From Orientallactaga sibirica (taxonomy: Eukaryota > Chordata > Mammalia > Rodentia > Dipodidae), in NCBI GenBank assembly GCA_036365145.1, contig JAEOAD010000034.1, positions 20,303,501-20,367,500 on the forward strand: a stretch of DNA of 64,000 nucleotides. The letters run 5' to 3'. The notes under the pieces were generated by a model. That model worked only from the letters and a program-made list of their open reading frames with translations. It did not search any database and was not told where the DNA came from. Below, piece by piece: positions 1 through 9,345 of this stretch (position 1 is the stretch's first letter; every line of letters begins with the position of its first letter). The position numbers and the translations under genes are program-made.

Positions 1-169
1 TTTTATTAGTTAAAAATTAAATTAGTGCTTATTCACATATTCACAGTGTTGGGAATGAAACGAAGGTATTCTAATTTATTTCATGTACTTCATCCAACAA
101 TGAATGAACTAGGTTTGCTTAATCTCATTTTATCAGTGAGAACTCTGAAGGTTAAAAAGCAGTAGTATT
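1..169. other. AT-rich flank, no feature seen
   Basis: Unique-looking AT-rich sequence ahead of the first SINE. Its last nine bases, AGTAGTATT at 161-169, form the left target duplication of that SINE. Confidence 0.6.
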
Positions 170-405
170 GGGCTGGAGAGATGTCTTAGTGTTTAAGGTG
201 CTTACCTGTTAAGCCTAAGAACCTAGGTTCAATTCTCTAGTACCCACAAAAGCCAGATGCAGAAGGGGGCACATGCATGTGGAGCTCATTTGCAGTGTCT
301 GGTGGCCCTGGTGAGCACATTTTCTCTCTCTTTCTCTCTCTCTGTCTCTCTCTTTCCCTCCCTCTTTCACTATCTCTCAACTCTCAAATAGATAAAATAA
401 AACAA
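170..405 (+). mobile_element. tRNA-headed SINE (dipodoid-type)
   Basis: The head GGGCTGGAGAGATG...TTAGTG resembles the RNA polymerase III A box. A B-box-like GGTTCAATTCT follows, then the family phrase AAGCCAGATGC, a CT-rich stretch and an AATAGATAAAATAAAA tail. The duplication AGTAGTATT flanks it at 161-169 and 406-414, so this is an L1-mobilised insertion. It is non-coding. Confidence 0.9.
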
Positions 406-440
406 AGTAGTATTATTTCAATCATAACCATCTAGTTTCT

Positions 441-679
441 TTTAAAAAATATATTTTAATTTTTTTTATTTATTTGACAGAGAGATAGATAAAGAAAGAG
501 AGAGAGAGACAGAAAGAAAGAGAGAAGGGCATGCTAGGGCCTCCAGCCACTGCAAACAAACTCCAGATACATGTGCCACCTTGTGCATCTGACTTACATG
601 AGTCCTAGGGAATCGAACCTGGGTCCTTTGGCTTTACAGACAAGTGCCTTAACTGCTAAGTCTTCCCTCCCACCCATAT
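441..679 (-). mobile_element. tRNA-headed SINE (dipodoid-type)
   Basis: Reverse-strand copy of the family. The A-rich tail appears as TTTTTTTTATTTATTTG at the left, then a GA-rich tract, and the tRNA-like head is at the right end. The imperfect duplication CCATCTAGTTTCT (428-440) / CCATCTGGTTTCT (680-692) flanks it. Confidence 0.9.
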
Positions 680-751
680 CCATCTGGTTTCTACACTTTT
701 TTAGCTTTGTATACCACAGAGCACACATAGGTACATAAAACACATATATGT

Positions 752-950
752 AGGGCTGAAAGGATGGCTTACTGCTTAACAATGCATGCATGTAAAGCCT
801 TCCAGCCAGGGTTCAATTCCCTAGCCAGCCAGGTAAAATTAAACAAGCATTTGTTTGTGATGGCAAAAGACCTCAGCATATGTGTACACACATGCATGCA
901 TGCACACACATACACACATGTTCACATACAAAAATAAATATTTTTTTAAA
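752..950 (+). mobile_element. Diverged tRNA-headed SINE
   Basis: The head AGGGCTGAAAGGATGGCTTACTG and the B-box-like GGGTTCAATTCC are recognisable. The body differs from the main family and ends in alternating CA/TG and an AAAAATAAATA tail. The copy at 15198 has a similar head, so the two may be one older subfamily. No clear target duplication was found. Confidence 0.65.
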
Positions 951-1044
951 TACACAATATATGCCATATATTTTGCAATGAAATTCTAATAAGACAGAAG
1001 ATGGGGCATAAATTATTAATTTAGTGGAAGTCCTTCTTGGATCT

Positions 1045-1433
1045 TGTGGTAGTTTGAATATATGTCCCCCAATATATTCAGTGTTTTACTAGTTATAGTT
1101 TGCATTTGCAATCACCTTGCTAGAGGCAAGGTCACTGGGGGCTGGTCTTAAGGTGTGGTGATGGTTTGAGATTCCATTGTAAAGATATGCAAATGTGCCT
1201 AGCAGGAGTTCCTGAAGTGTGCTGTGTGACCTTTTGGCAGTAGTTTTGCTCTGTGTGCTATGGTGGCTGGTTGGCTTTTCTCTGTCTTGCCTGGTCCTGT
1301 GAAGGGCAAGCTGTTTCTCTTGCCATTATGGAACTTCCCCTGGATCTGTAAGCTTCAATAAATAATATCCCTTCCTCCATAACTGTGTCTGGTCTGGAAG
1401 TTCATCTCAGCGAACCTGAAGCTGTCTGCTACA
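1045..1433 (+). repeat. 5' LTR of the MaLR-like element
   Basis: Starts TGTGGTAGTTTGAATATATG and ends GTCTGCTACA. It differs from the 3' LTR at only five positions: one T/C in TGCATTTGC, one T/C in CAAGCTGTT, one G/A in CAGCGAACC and two in the last nine bases. It would supply the polymerase II promoter, and contains a polyadenylation signal. Confidence 0.93.
1357..1362 (+). promoter_or_regulatory. AATAAA signal in 5' LTR
   Basis: AATAAA occurs in AGCTTCAATAAATAATATCC, about 70 bp before the LTR end, a usual spot for the LTR polyadenylation signal. Confidence 0.7.
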
Positions 1434-1439
1434 GTAAAG

Positions 1440-1454
1440 TGGTACCGAGGAGTG
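1440..1454 (+). promoter_or_regulatory. Primer binding site, leucine-tRNA type
   Basis: TGGTACCGAGGAGTG begins six bases after the 5' LTR. It closely resembles the complement of a tRNA-Leu 3' end (TGG plus ACC...GGAGTG), the primer after which ERVL is named. One base departs from the pattern I would expect (CGAGG instead of CAGG). Confidence 0.7.
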
Positions 1455-1745
1455 TGGGGTGAGATGAACCTGACCGTGTGGATGTTCGTCTTTTGGAACC
1501 TTTGTTTTGGAGGAATGGGCATGAACTTGGTGTTTGCAACTGAAGGTGCCTTCTGGAGTGGTAAGCCAAGTTTTATGGACTATTCTGATGAGAGTTTGAG
1601 AATGCTAAGTGCAGACAGTATTGAACTTCGAGGCTTGGCTTATGAGCTTTCTAAGGGGAAGGAAAGACTGCAGAGGACTTTGCTGGAACTGGGCTACTGG
1701 CATAAGGGATGGCTACGTTCCGCTATCCAGGCCCAGAAAGTTTGA
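1452..1745 (+). other. 97-codon open frame in MaLR-like internal region
   Basis: The frame opens at MWGEMNLTVW just after the primer site and ends IQAQKV. It has a hydrophobic stretch near residues 8-28 and a more charged middle (SKGKERLQ). I recognise no retroviral domain. Its position, directly after the primer site of a young element, makes it the only frame in the element that could be a remnant of a leader or gag-like protein, but it may also be chance. No neighbouring frame extends it. Confidence 0.25.
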
Positions 1746-2643
1746 TCAACGTTAAATTTGTAATGGACTGATGTGCTTGGCTGAAGATATCGGACTGAGA
1801 TTTTAAGATTTTAAGTTGGAAAACCTCAAGCAAGTTAAAAGCAGAGGCACTGAGACTGGTTTAGCTGTTATTGTCAAACACATTAGCAATCTTAAGGAAG
1901 GTGGAAGGAAGGTGGCCAGACTTGATTTACATTAAAACAATGGAGAGGATGCCTGAGGAAAGACTGTTAAAAATGCAAATTCTTGGAAAGAGCTGACTGG
2001 AGAAGGAACCTGCTTTTCAAGGCTATGGTTTATTTTTATTTTGTCCCTGGATTAAGAATATGGCTGTGTCCTGCACACCTGATATTAGTTTTGGAAGCAT
2101 GAAAAATGCATGGAGTGGTCATGAGTTGCACACAGTTCCAGGAGCTGCTGCTGAGATGCGGCATGAGGCAGGGCATGAAGACCTTCAGGAATAGGCTGGA
2201 AGAGCCTTTGGAAGATGGACCGTGGGTTGCATGGAGACCTGAAGATGTTTTGGATATACCAGGACTGTGCAAAAGGACTACCATGGAGTGCAGTGTTGAA
2301 CTGGGATGAAAGTTTTCCCTGGCGACTCTGCCCAGCTGGAGGGGCGGAATTGGTAAACATGGAGACTGTTAGTCTCTGGTTATATTGAACTTGAACTGCA
2401 GAAGTTTGATGACTGCTGATGGTGGTTGAGTTTGCATTGTTTTAGTTTCTCCTTGCTATGCCTTATACCAGTTAAAAATGTTTACTCTGTGCCTTTACAT
2501 GTTGAAAGTATTTAACTTGTTTGATTTTACAGGACTCACTATCTTAAGTTGATCAAGACTGTGAGAACCTTTGAAATGGACTGAGTACAATTTACAATGT
2601 GTGATAGTTATAAATCTATTGGGGGCCAGGAACTAAATATATT

Positions 2644-2660
2644 GGGGGCCAGGGGCGGAA
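2644..2660 (+). promoter_or_regulatory. Polypurine tract region before 3' LTR
   Basis: GGGGGCCAGGGGCGGAA ends directly at the 3' LTR. This is where a plus-strand primer tract should lie, although two CC/C interruptions make it less pure than usual. A second copy of TATTGGGGGCCAGG lies 23 bp upstream (2617-2630 versus 2640-2653). Confidence 0.6.
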
Positions 2661-3049
2661 TGTGGTAGTTTGAATATATGTCCCCCAATATATTCAGTGT
2701 TTTACTAGTTATAGTTTGCATCTGCAATCACCTTGCTAGAGGCAAGGTCACTGGGGGCTGGTCTTAAGGTGTGGTGATGGTTTGAGATTCCATTGTAAAG
2801 ATATGCAAATGTGCCTAGCAGGAGTTCCTGAAGTGTGCTGTGTGACCTTTTGGCAGTAGTTTTGCTCTGTGTGCTATGGTGGCTGGTTGGCTTTTCTCTG
2901 TCTTGCCTGGTCCTGTGAAGGGCAAGCCGTTTCTCTTGCCATTATGGAACTTCCCCTGGATCTGTAAGCTTCAATAAATAATATCCCTTCCTCCATAACT
3001 GTGTCTGGTCTGGAAGTTCATCTCAGCAAACCTGAAGCTGTCTACAACA
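2661..3049 (+). repeat. 3' LTR of the MaLR-like element
   Basis: 389 bp, about 98.7% identical to the 5' LTR by eye. It is followed directly by GATCT, the repeated target site. An AATAAA signal lies at 2973-2978. Confidence 0.93.
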
Positions 3050-3297
3050 GATCTCATATTCAGAAGTCAATACACACAATCATGCCACTTAATTTATAAT
3101 CCTTTTCAAATATGTGAACATAATTCAGAGAAGCTCATATCCTTCTAGTCTTCGGGCCCGTATTGTGTGGACAAGGAGAAGTATGAGAACACATTGTAAA
3201 CAGACAAGGGCTTTCTCCTACACCTCTTCTTAGCCTACATTGAGACGCCTTTCCCTCTAAAAGTCCTTGGAGTCAAAGAAGCTGGATATGATTTTTC
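3050..3297. other. Short unique spacer
   Basis: No feature seen between the LTR element and the next L1 fragment apart from the target-site copy GATCT at 3050-3054. Confidence 0.5.
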
Positions 3298-3315
3298 TTT
3301 CCTTAAATTATTTCT

Positions 3316-3353
3316 TTATTATTATTATTTATTATTATTATTATTATTATTAT
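3316..3353. repeat. (ATT)n microsatellite in L1 tail
   Basis: TTATTATTATT...repeats, most likely grown from the L1 A-rich tail. Confidence 0.85.
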
Positions 3354-4476
3354 TCTGATTTTACATTCATAGTATTGGTTCCATTGTCCTTGTCCCTGTC
3401 CTCCCTCTTCCAAAGGGACACTCATCAATGGGGAATGTGGGTCATGCATTGTGGGGGTAGTCAAGAGTTCTGGGGGGTTAGGCCCCAGTCTCTGTGCATA
3501 ATGCCCCAACTTGTGACTCTAACAATCTTTCCGCCCCCTCTTCCATGAGTTTCCCTGAGCCACATTGGGGTCATTTTAGTTCTGCTTCAATGATGAGGTT
3601 TTGGGGGCCTCTGTGTCTCTGGATATCTGGCTTATTTGGAGTTGGATGTTCTCTGTGTTTATCTCCTTCAGCCTTTTTCTGGTGTCATGATCACCATGAA
3701 CGCAGTATTCTTGCCCTTCCCCTGTGTTGTTCTATGGCTTCAGCTGGGGCCCTGGTGAGGTGTGATTAGCTGATCCTCCCTTCAGGTTCATTGTCCATCT
3801 GAAAAAAGATAAGCAAATTCTCCAATGGAGAGAGAAGTTAGTACTAGACAAAAGGGATGACCATAGATGTTTTGGAGGGAATTTTATATGCATTGGCTCT
3901 CTTCTAGCCCACATTTGGTGCTATCTTGATCTTGGAGACTGAGTTCATTTTTTGTATCTGGTTTTGACTTATTTCTTAGTTCCAGCAATGAGTTCCATTC
4001 CACTGAGTGGATCTATTAGCCAAATCAAGAGCAGTTGGTTACCCACCATGGCTGTTTGCCACTATTGAATTTGTTTGAGCATTACATCAGGTTGTTACCT
4101 ACTGGGTATCTTAGACTGCAAGTTGTTTGGACCAATGTCGGACATTTTCCCCTGTTGCTCGTGTAGCACCCTCTGGTACTAGACTAGCTTACTGTCTGGG
4201 GACTGACCCTCTTCCCGATTCTGGCCAGGTCTCTCCGTGTTTGGTCTCACACATATATGCTGTCTTCGACAGTAGGGTCTTACCATTAACCTTTGGTGGG
4301 TCATCAAGAACTCTGACAGAAGTCTGTCTTTTCTGGGAAACCTTGAAGGTATCTCGGATCAACAGCTCATTGTGGAAGTTAACCCCGTGCTGGCACTAGT
4401 AGTTATAAGTCTGCACCTAGGAAGATGAGGGAGGAAAAAGATAATATAAAAGAGAAAGTGATTATGGAGAGGAGAG

Positions 4477-4500
4477 GGAGAGAGAGAGAGAGAGAGAGAA
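4477..4500. repeat. (GA)n microsatellite
   Basis: GAGAGAGAG run inside the L1 3' UTR. The related copy near 42140-42180 also has GA-rich sequence at the matching place, so the tract belongs to the L1 family. Confidence 0.8.
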
Positions 4501-4706
4501 GAGAAAGAGAAGCAGGACAAGATTAAGGTTGGCCTTCATGATGCTCTCTCCAGATTTCTGTGGTTCGGGTGTTCCCTCTGCAGGCCTGCTGAAGGATTAA
4601 TGTTTTAGCCTGCTGTTCAGAATAAAGGGTTTTATAGTATCTTTTCCTTTTGGCTCCCAATTTGTTTCCCCCCATGTCCTCCCTCCCACCCTTTCATTCC
4701 CTCCCA

Positions 4707-5099
4707 CTGACCCTTTCCTTTTTGACAATGTCACTTAAAAATTCATGTGCAGGGGTGGGCATGCCAGTGTGGATTGAATAGGCCCTTCCTAGGTTTCCTG
4801 GCTCCTCCCAGCACCCTGCTCTGTGTTCCCTGCCCAGACTGTGTGTAGGTGGGAACAGTGCTGAGTGAGTTGACCAGACCCCTGTCTCCCGGTTCCTCCA
4901 AGTCCCCTTGTCTTGGTAGGTCCCATTGTGCCTTGCTTGGGGAGGCCTGATCCCTGAGTGAGCTGTGGAATCAGAACTTTTGCTCTGTAATCCTGAGTGG
5001 CCACTGGGTACCAACATTCCTGTTCACCTGAGTCAGAGTGTGCATGGGCCAAAGGACAAAAACTTGCTTCCTCATCAATAAATAAAGACTCTCACTAAA
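4707..5099 (+). promoter_or_regulatory. L1 5' UTR (promoter region)
   Basis: A GC-richer stretch ending directly at the ORF1 start codon. L1 5' UTRs normally carry the internal polymerase II promoter. I see no tandem monomers here. It does not obviously align with the 5' UTR of the minus-strand copy at 46649-47325, so the two may differ in 5' UTR type. Confidence 0.6.
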
Positions 5100-6180
5100 A
5101 TGGGTAGACAACAAGGCAAAAAAGCAAATGAAAGTCAGAAAAATGAGGGATCTCCACAAAAGGTGCCTAATCCTACAATGGAAGCTTCCAATGAAATCAT
5201 AGAGAAATCAGCAGAAATTTATTCAGAAATTGCAAACAAAACATCTAATGAGACACAGGTTTAAAAAAGCAATCCATCAAATAACCAACAATTGTATCAA
5301 TGAAATTGAATAGAATCATCTCCTAGAGCATTCAGCTTTTGACAATAGGCTTAACATGATTGAAGAAAACTTTAGAACTGTCCAAGGAGATATGAACAAA
5401 TTGAAAGGGAGTCAACAAATGGAAGATATCAACAACAAGTTGATTAAGCTTAATGAAGACTTTATCAAATGCAAGAATGAACTCCAGGAAGCATCAGAAA
5501 AAATCAGAACTCTAATTGAAATCATACCTCAAAAAAGACATGGACATGATGCAAAGTAACAAGAGAAAAGAAAAATAAAATAGAAATTATAAAAACCTCT
5601 CTAGAACCCCTCACTGACAAGGTTGCTCTTTGACCTGGAAGACATGACAGAAGAAATTGGTTGGGAGGCCAGAAACTTTGCTAAGTTCAAAAACTCAAGT
5701 CAACAGAACACAAGGGAACTGTGAGATACTTTAAAATGACCAAATATCCAGATCATGAGTGTACCAGATGAAGAGAAAATTCAGGCCAGAGACAAAGAGA
5801 AAATATTTAACAAAAATTATTGAAGAAAATTTTCCAAATTTCTCCAAAGACAGGCCCATCTAGATACAAGAAGTGCACAGAACACCAAACAAATAGGACC
5901 AAAGAAGAAACTCCAAGAAACATCGTAGTTAAAACTCTTAACAATGAAAACAAAGAGAGAGAGTGTTAAAAGCAGCAAGAGAGCAACAACTCACAATATA
6001 CAAAGGCAATCCCATCAAAATTATGTCAGATTTCTTAATGGAAACCCTGAAAGCCAGAAGGGCCTGGAATGGAACACTTCAAAGTCCGAAAACTATGCCT
6101 TCCAACCCACACTACACTACCCAGCAAAAGTATCCCTCATAATAGATGATGAAAGAAAAAACTTTCCATGAAAAATGCTA
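5100..6180 (+). pseudogene. L1 ORF1 remnant (RNA-binding protein)
   Basis: ORF1 encodes the nucleic-acid chaperone that coats L1 RNA in the cytoplasm. The start reads MGRQQGKKANES at 5100. The minus-strand copy has the same MGR start at 46648, which supports this start codon. A charged, coiled-coil-like stretch with MIEENFRTVQGDMNKLK lies at 5356-5559. C-terminal motifs appear near 6010-6170: ETLKARRAW in one frame and YPAKVSLI in another, so a frameshift splits the C-terminal domain. A stop follows the opening segment near 5262, and several more interrupt the middle. It cannot make a full protein. Confidence 0.8.
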
Positions 6181-6359
6181 ACTCTATGATTATATGAACA
6201 TAAAGCCAAACCTATAGATAATACTTGAAGGAATACTCCACACAGAAGAGTCAAACAACCAATCTCAAGAGCCAACAAGAAGATCACAATAACCAAAATA
6301 GACAAGGATCACAATAGTATAAAACACAAGAAAGCACCAAACCCCATAAAACACTTCAT

Positions 6360-9345
6360 TATGGAAGTGATTAACTCAAACATCATAGCAATAAACTTAA
6401 ATATTAATGACTTAACTCACCAATAAAAAGACACAGGTTATCAGAGTGGATCAAAATTGGACCCTCTATGTGCTATCTTCAAGAAACCCACCTCACCACT
6501 AAAGATAGACACTTCCTCAGGGTGAAAGGTTGGAAAACCATATTCCAAGCAAATGGAAATAAAAAACAAGTGGTGTTACTATATTAATATATGATAAAAG
6601 AGACTTCAAACGAAAAATAATAAAGAAGGACAAAATAGACCACTTTTTTACTGATCAAGGGAATGAAACAACATGAGCACATCACAATCATACATATATA
6701 TGTGCCAAACACAGGTGCACCACAGTTTATAAAACAAAATCTGCTTCACAATAAAACACAAATAAAGACCAACACCATCATAGCCAGAGACTTCAGTACT
6801 CCACTATCATCAGTAGACAGATCATCCATGCAGAAAATCAACAGGGAAATAATAGATCTCAACAACACCCTAGATCAACTAGACCTAATGGATATCTATA
6901 GATATCCCCCCAACTCTACAAAATACACATTCTTCTCAGCAGCCCATAGAACCTTCTCCAAAATTGACTATATAATAGACTATAAAGCGTGCCTTCAAAA
7001 AGTCAGAAAAATTGAAGTAACTTCTTGCATCATGTCAGATCACAGTGCTTTAAAGCCAGAAATTAACAACAGACACATCAAGAACTCCAACCACTCCTGG
7101 AGACTAAATAACACACTTTTAGACAATGAATGAATGAATCATGGAAGAACTAAAAAAAGAAATTATAAAATTCCTAGAATTGAATGATAATGAAAACACA
7201 AGCTACCAAAATTTATAGGACAATGGAATACACCAAATAAATAAACAAAACCAAAAAAACACATGATCATCTAAATTGATGCAGAGAAGGCCTTTTACAA
7301 AATACAACACCACTTCATGATCAAAACACTGAAAAGAATAGGCATGGAGGGTTTATATCTCAACAAAGTAAAATCTGTATATAAAACTCCTAAATCCCAA
7401 GTAATACTTAATGGGGAAAAACTCAAGGAATTCCCACTGAGATTGGGAATAAGACAAGTGTCCACTCTCACCACTGCTCTTAAATATAGTACTAGAAGTA
7501 CTAGCCCAAGCAATAAGTTAGGAGAAAGAAATATAAGGGATTCAAACTGTAAAGGAAGAAGTCAAGTTAGCCCTATTTGTAGATGACATGATTCTATATA
7601 TAAGTAACCCCAAAGTCTCCATCTCAAAACTTCTAAAGGTGATAAATTCCTTCAGCAGAGTGGCAAGATACAAAATCAATGAACAAAAATCAGTAGATTT
7701 ACCACTTGCAAAGGACAAATATTCAGAGAAAAAAAAAAACAGCAAGGCTGCCCCATTTTTAACAGCTCCAAAAAATTAAATAAATTGGAATACCACCAAC
7801 TAAGGATATGAAAGACCTATATAATGCAAACATTTAAAACTAAAGAATGAAATCAAGAAGGACTTGAGAAAAATGGAAAGACCTACCTTACTCCTGGATA
7901 TATAGAATTAATATTGTGAAAATGGCAATGCTACCAAAGGCAATATACAGATTTAATGCAATGCCAATTAAAAATAGAAGCATCATTCTTCACAGAGATA
8001 GAAAAAAAATCATCTCAAAATTCACATGGAATGGCAGAAGGACTCAGATATCCAAACATACCCTTAGCAAAAGAAAACACGTCTGGCTATATCACCATAC
8101 CTGTTCTAAAGCTATATTACAAAGCCATAGTGACAAAAATAGACTGGTACTGAAATAAAAACAGAAACATAGACTAATGGAACAAAATTGAAGTCCAGGA
8201 CCTTAGGTCAAATAACTTCAGCACCTTGATCTTTGACAAAGTTGCCAAAATGTAGACTGTAGAAAAGACAGCATCTTCAACAAATGGTGTTAGACAAATT
8301 GCAGGACCATATGTCAAAAAATGAAATTAGACCCACTCATTTCACCATAAACAAAAATCCAAATGGATTAAAGACCTCAATATAACACCTCAAACTCTTC
8401 AAACACTGGAAGAACAAATAGGAGGCACTCTCCACAAAACAAGACTGGGAAAACACTTCCTGAACAAAACCCCAGTAGTCTAGGAAATTAAACAAGACCA
8501 TAACCAATGAGATCTCATGAAGCTTAAAAAGTTTTTCAGAGACAACATACCATGAGCAGAGCCAATAGATTACCCACTGAATAGGAAATAATCTTCCCAA
8601 GCTACACCACAATAGAACCCTGATATTTAGAATCTACAAAGAATTCAAAAAACTAAAAAATAAAAAAAAAAAAATTCAAACAACCCACTCCAAAAATGGG
8701 GCAGAGTAATGAATAGGGAATTCTGAGAGGAAGAGTTACAAATGGCTAACACACACTTAGGAAAATTTTCAACATCCCTAACCATTAGGGAAATGGAAAT
8801 TAAAACAAATATGAGATTCCATCTTGACCCAGTAAGGATAGCAAACATTAAAAAAATCAAATGAAAACATATGTTGGCAAGGATGTGGAGAAATAGGAAA
8901 ACTCATTCACTGTTGGTGGGACTGTCAGCTGGTACAACCACTATGGAAATCAATATGGAGACTACTACAAATGATGAATATAGAATTACCAACAGGCCCT
9001 GTAATTCCCTTACTGGGCACTTACCCTAAAAGCTCCACGTCTCAGTTCAGAGACATTTGCTCAACCGTGTTTATGGATGCTCAATTCATAATAGCTTAAA
9101 ACTGGAATCAACCTAGGTGCCATCACCTACCATTGGAAGAATGGATAACCAAGATGTGGTATATCTACATGATGGAATTCTACTCAGCAGTAAGAAAAAA
9201 TGACACAATGAAATTTTTAAAAATAATGGCTGAACTTGGAAAAGATCATTTTAAGAGAACTCACATAATCACAGAAAGACAAACATCACATGGTCACACT
9301 CATCTGTGGTTCCTAACCTGGATCAGCTCAAGTTGCTGACATACC
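6360..9345 (+). pseudogene. L1 ORF2 remnant (endonuclease + reverse transcriptase)
   Basis: ORF2 makes the enzyme that nicks target DNA and copies L1 RNA. The endonuclease part is readable: YLQETHLT near 6470 with its catalytic Glu, then YVPNTGAPQFIKQ near 6690 and MSDHSALK near 7035 with the SDH motif. Just after this, at about 7240, the frame jumps to reverse transcriptase sequence (HFMIKTLKRIGMEG at 7310), losing about 1 kb including the start of the polymerase domain. The catalytic box reads FVDD (7576-7587) instead of the usual FADD. Near 8873 a C-x3-C-x7-H-x4-C cluster (CWQGCGEIGKLIHCWWDC) is intact, followed by EEWITKMWYIYMMEFYSAV at 9139. Normal length is about 1,275 codons; here under 1,000 remain, with many stops and shifts. 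Confidence 0.88.

Larger units (their letters stand above)
1434..2660 (+). mobile_element. Internal region of MaLR-like element
   Basis: About 1.23 kb between the LTRs. Apart from the frame at 1452-1745 it is closed in all frames at any useful length. It begins with the primer site and ends with a G-rich polypurine-like tract. Confidence 0.85.
1045..3049 (+). mobile_element. Complete ERVL-MaLR-like LTR retrotransposon
   Basis: A full LTR - internal - LTR structure of 2,005 bp. Both LTRs are 389 bp, start TGTGGTAGTTTG and end in CA. The host sequence GATCT is present at 1040-1044 and again at 3050-3054, a perfect 5-bp target duplication, the size used by ERVL/MaLR elements. The ~1.2 kb internal region contains no gag, protease, polymerase or envelope frame that I recognise, as is usual for the non-autonomous MaLR group, which depends on proteins supplied in trans. 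Comparing the LTRs by eye gives five substitutions in 389 positions, so the insertion is young. Family assignment rests on the LTR start, the leucine-type primer site and the duplication size. Confidence 0.88.
3298..4706 (-). mobile_element. L1 3' UTR fragment, 5'-truncated
   Basis: Reads as the reverse of an L1 3' UTR. The tail is at the left as TTTCTTTATTATTATTATT, followed by the phrases GGGGAATGTGGGTCATGCATTGTGG and TCTTTCCGCCCCCTCTTCC. The same phrases recur in the same order at 41027-42300 and on the plus strand at 10700-9700, where they follow ORF2. Only the 3' UTR is left here. The right edge touches a plus-strand L1 5' region. Confidence 0.85.

Noticed and set aside
1045..3049. LTR element as an intact retrovirus
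   Set aside because: The internal region is only about 1.2 kb with no recognisable gag, pol or env; it cannot be autonomous.
6663..7133. 156-codon frame as an independent gene
   Set aside because: It is the endonuclease part of a broken L1 ORF2, with clear endonuclease motifs and no separate gene context.
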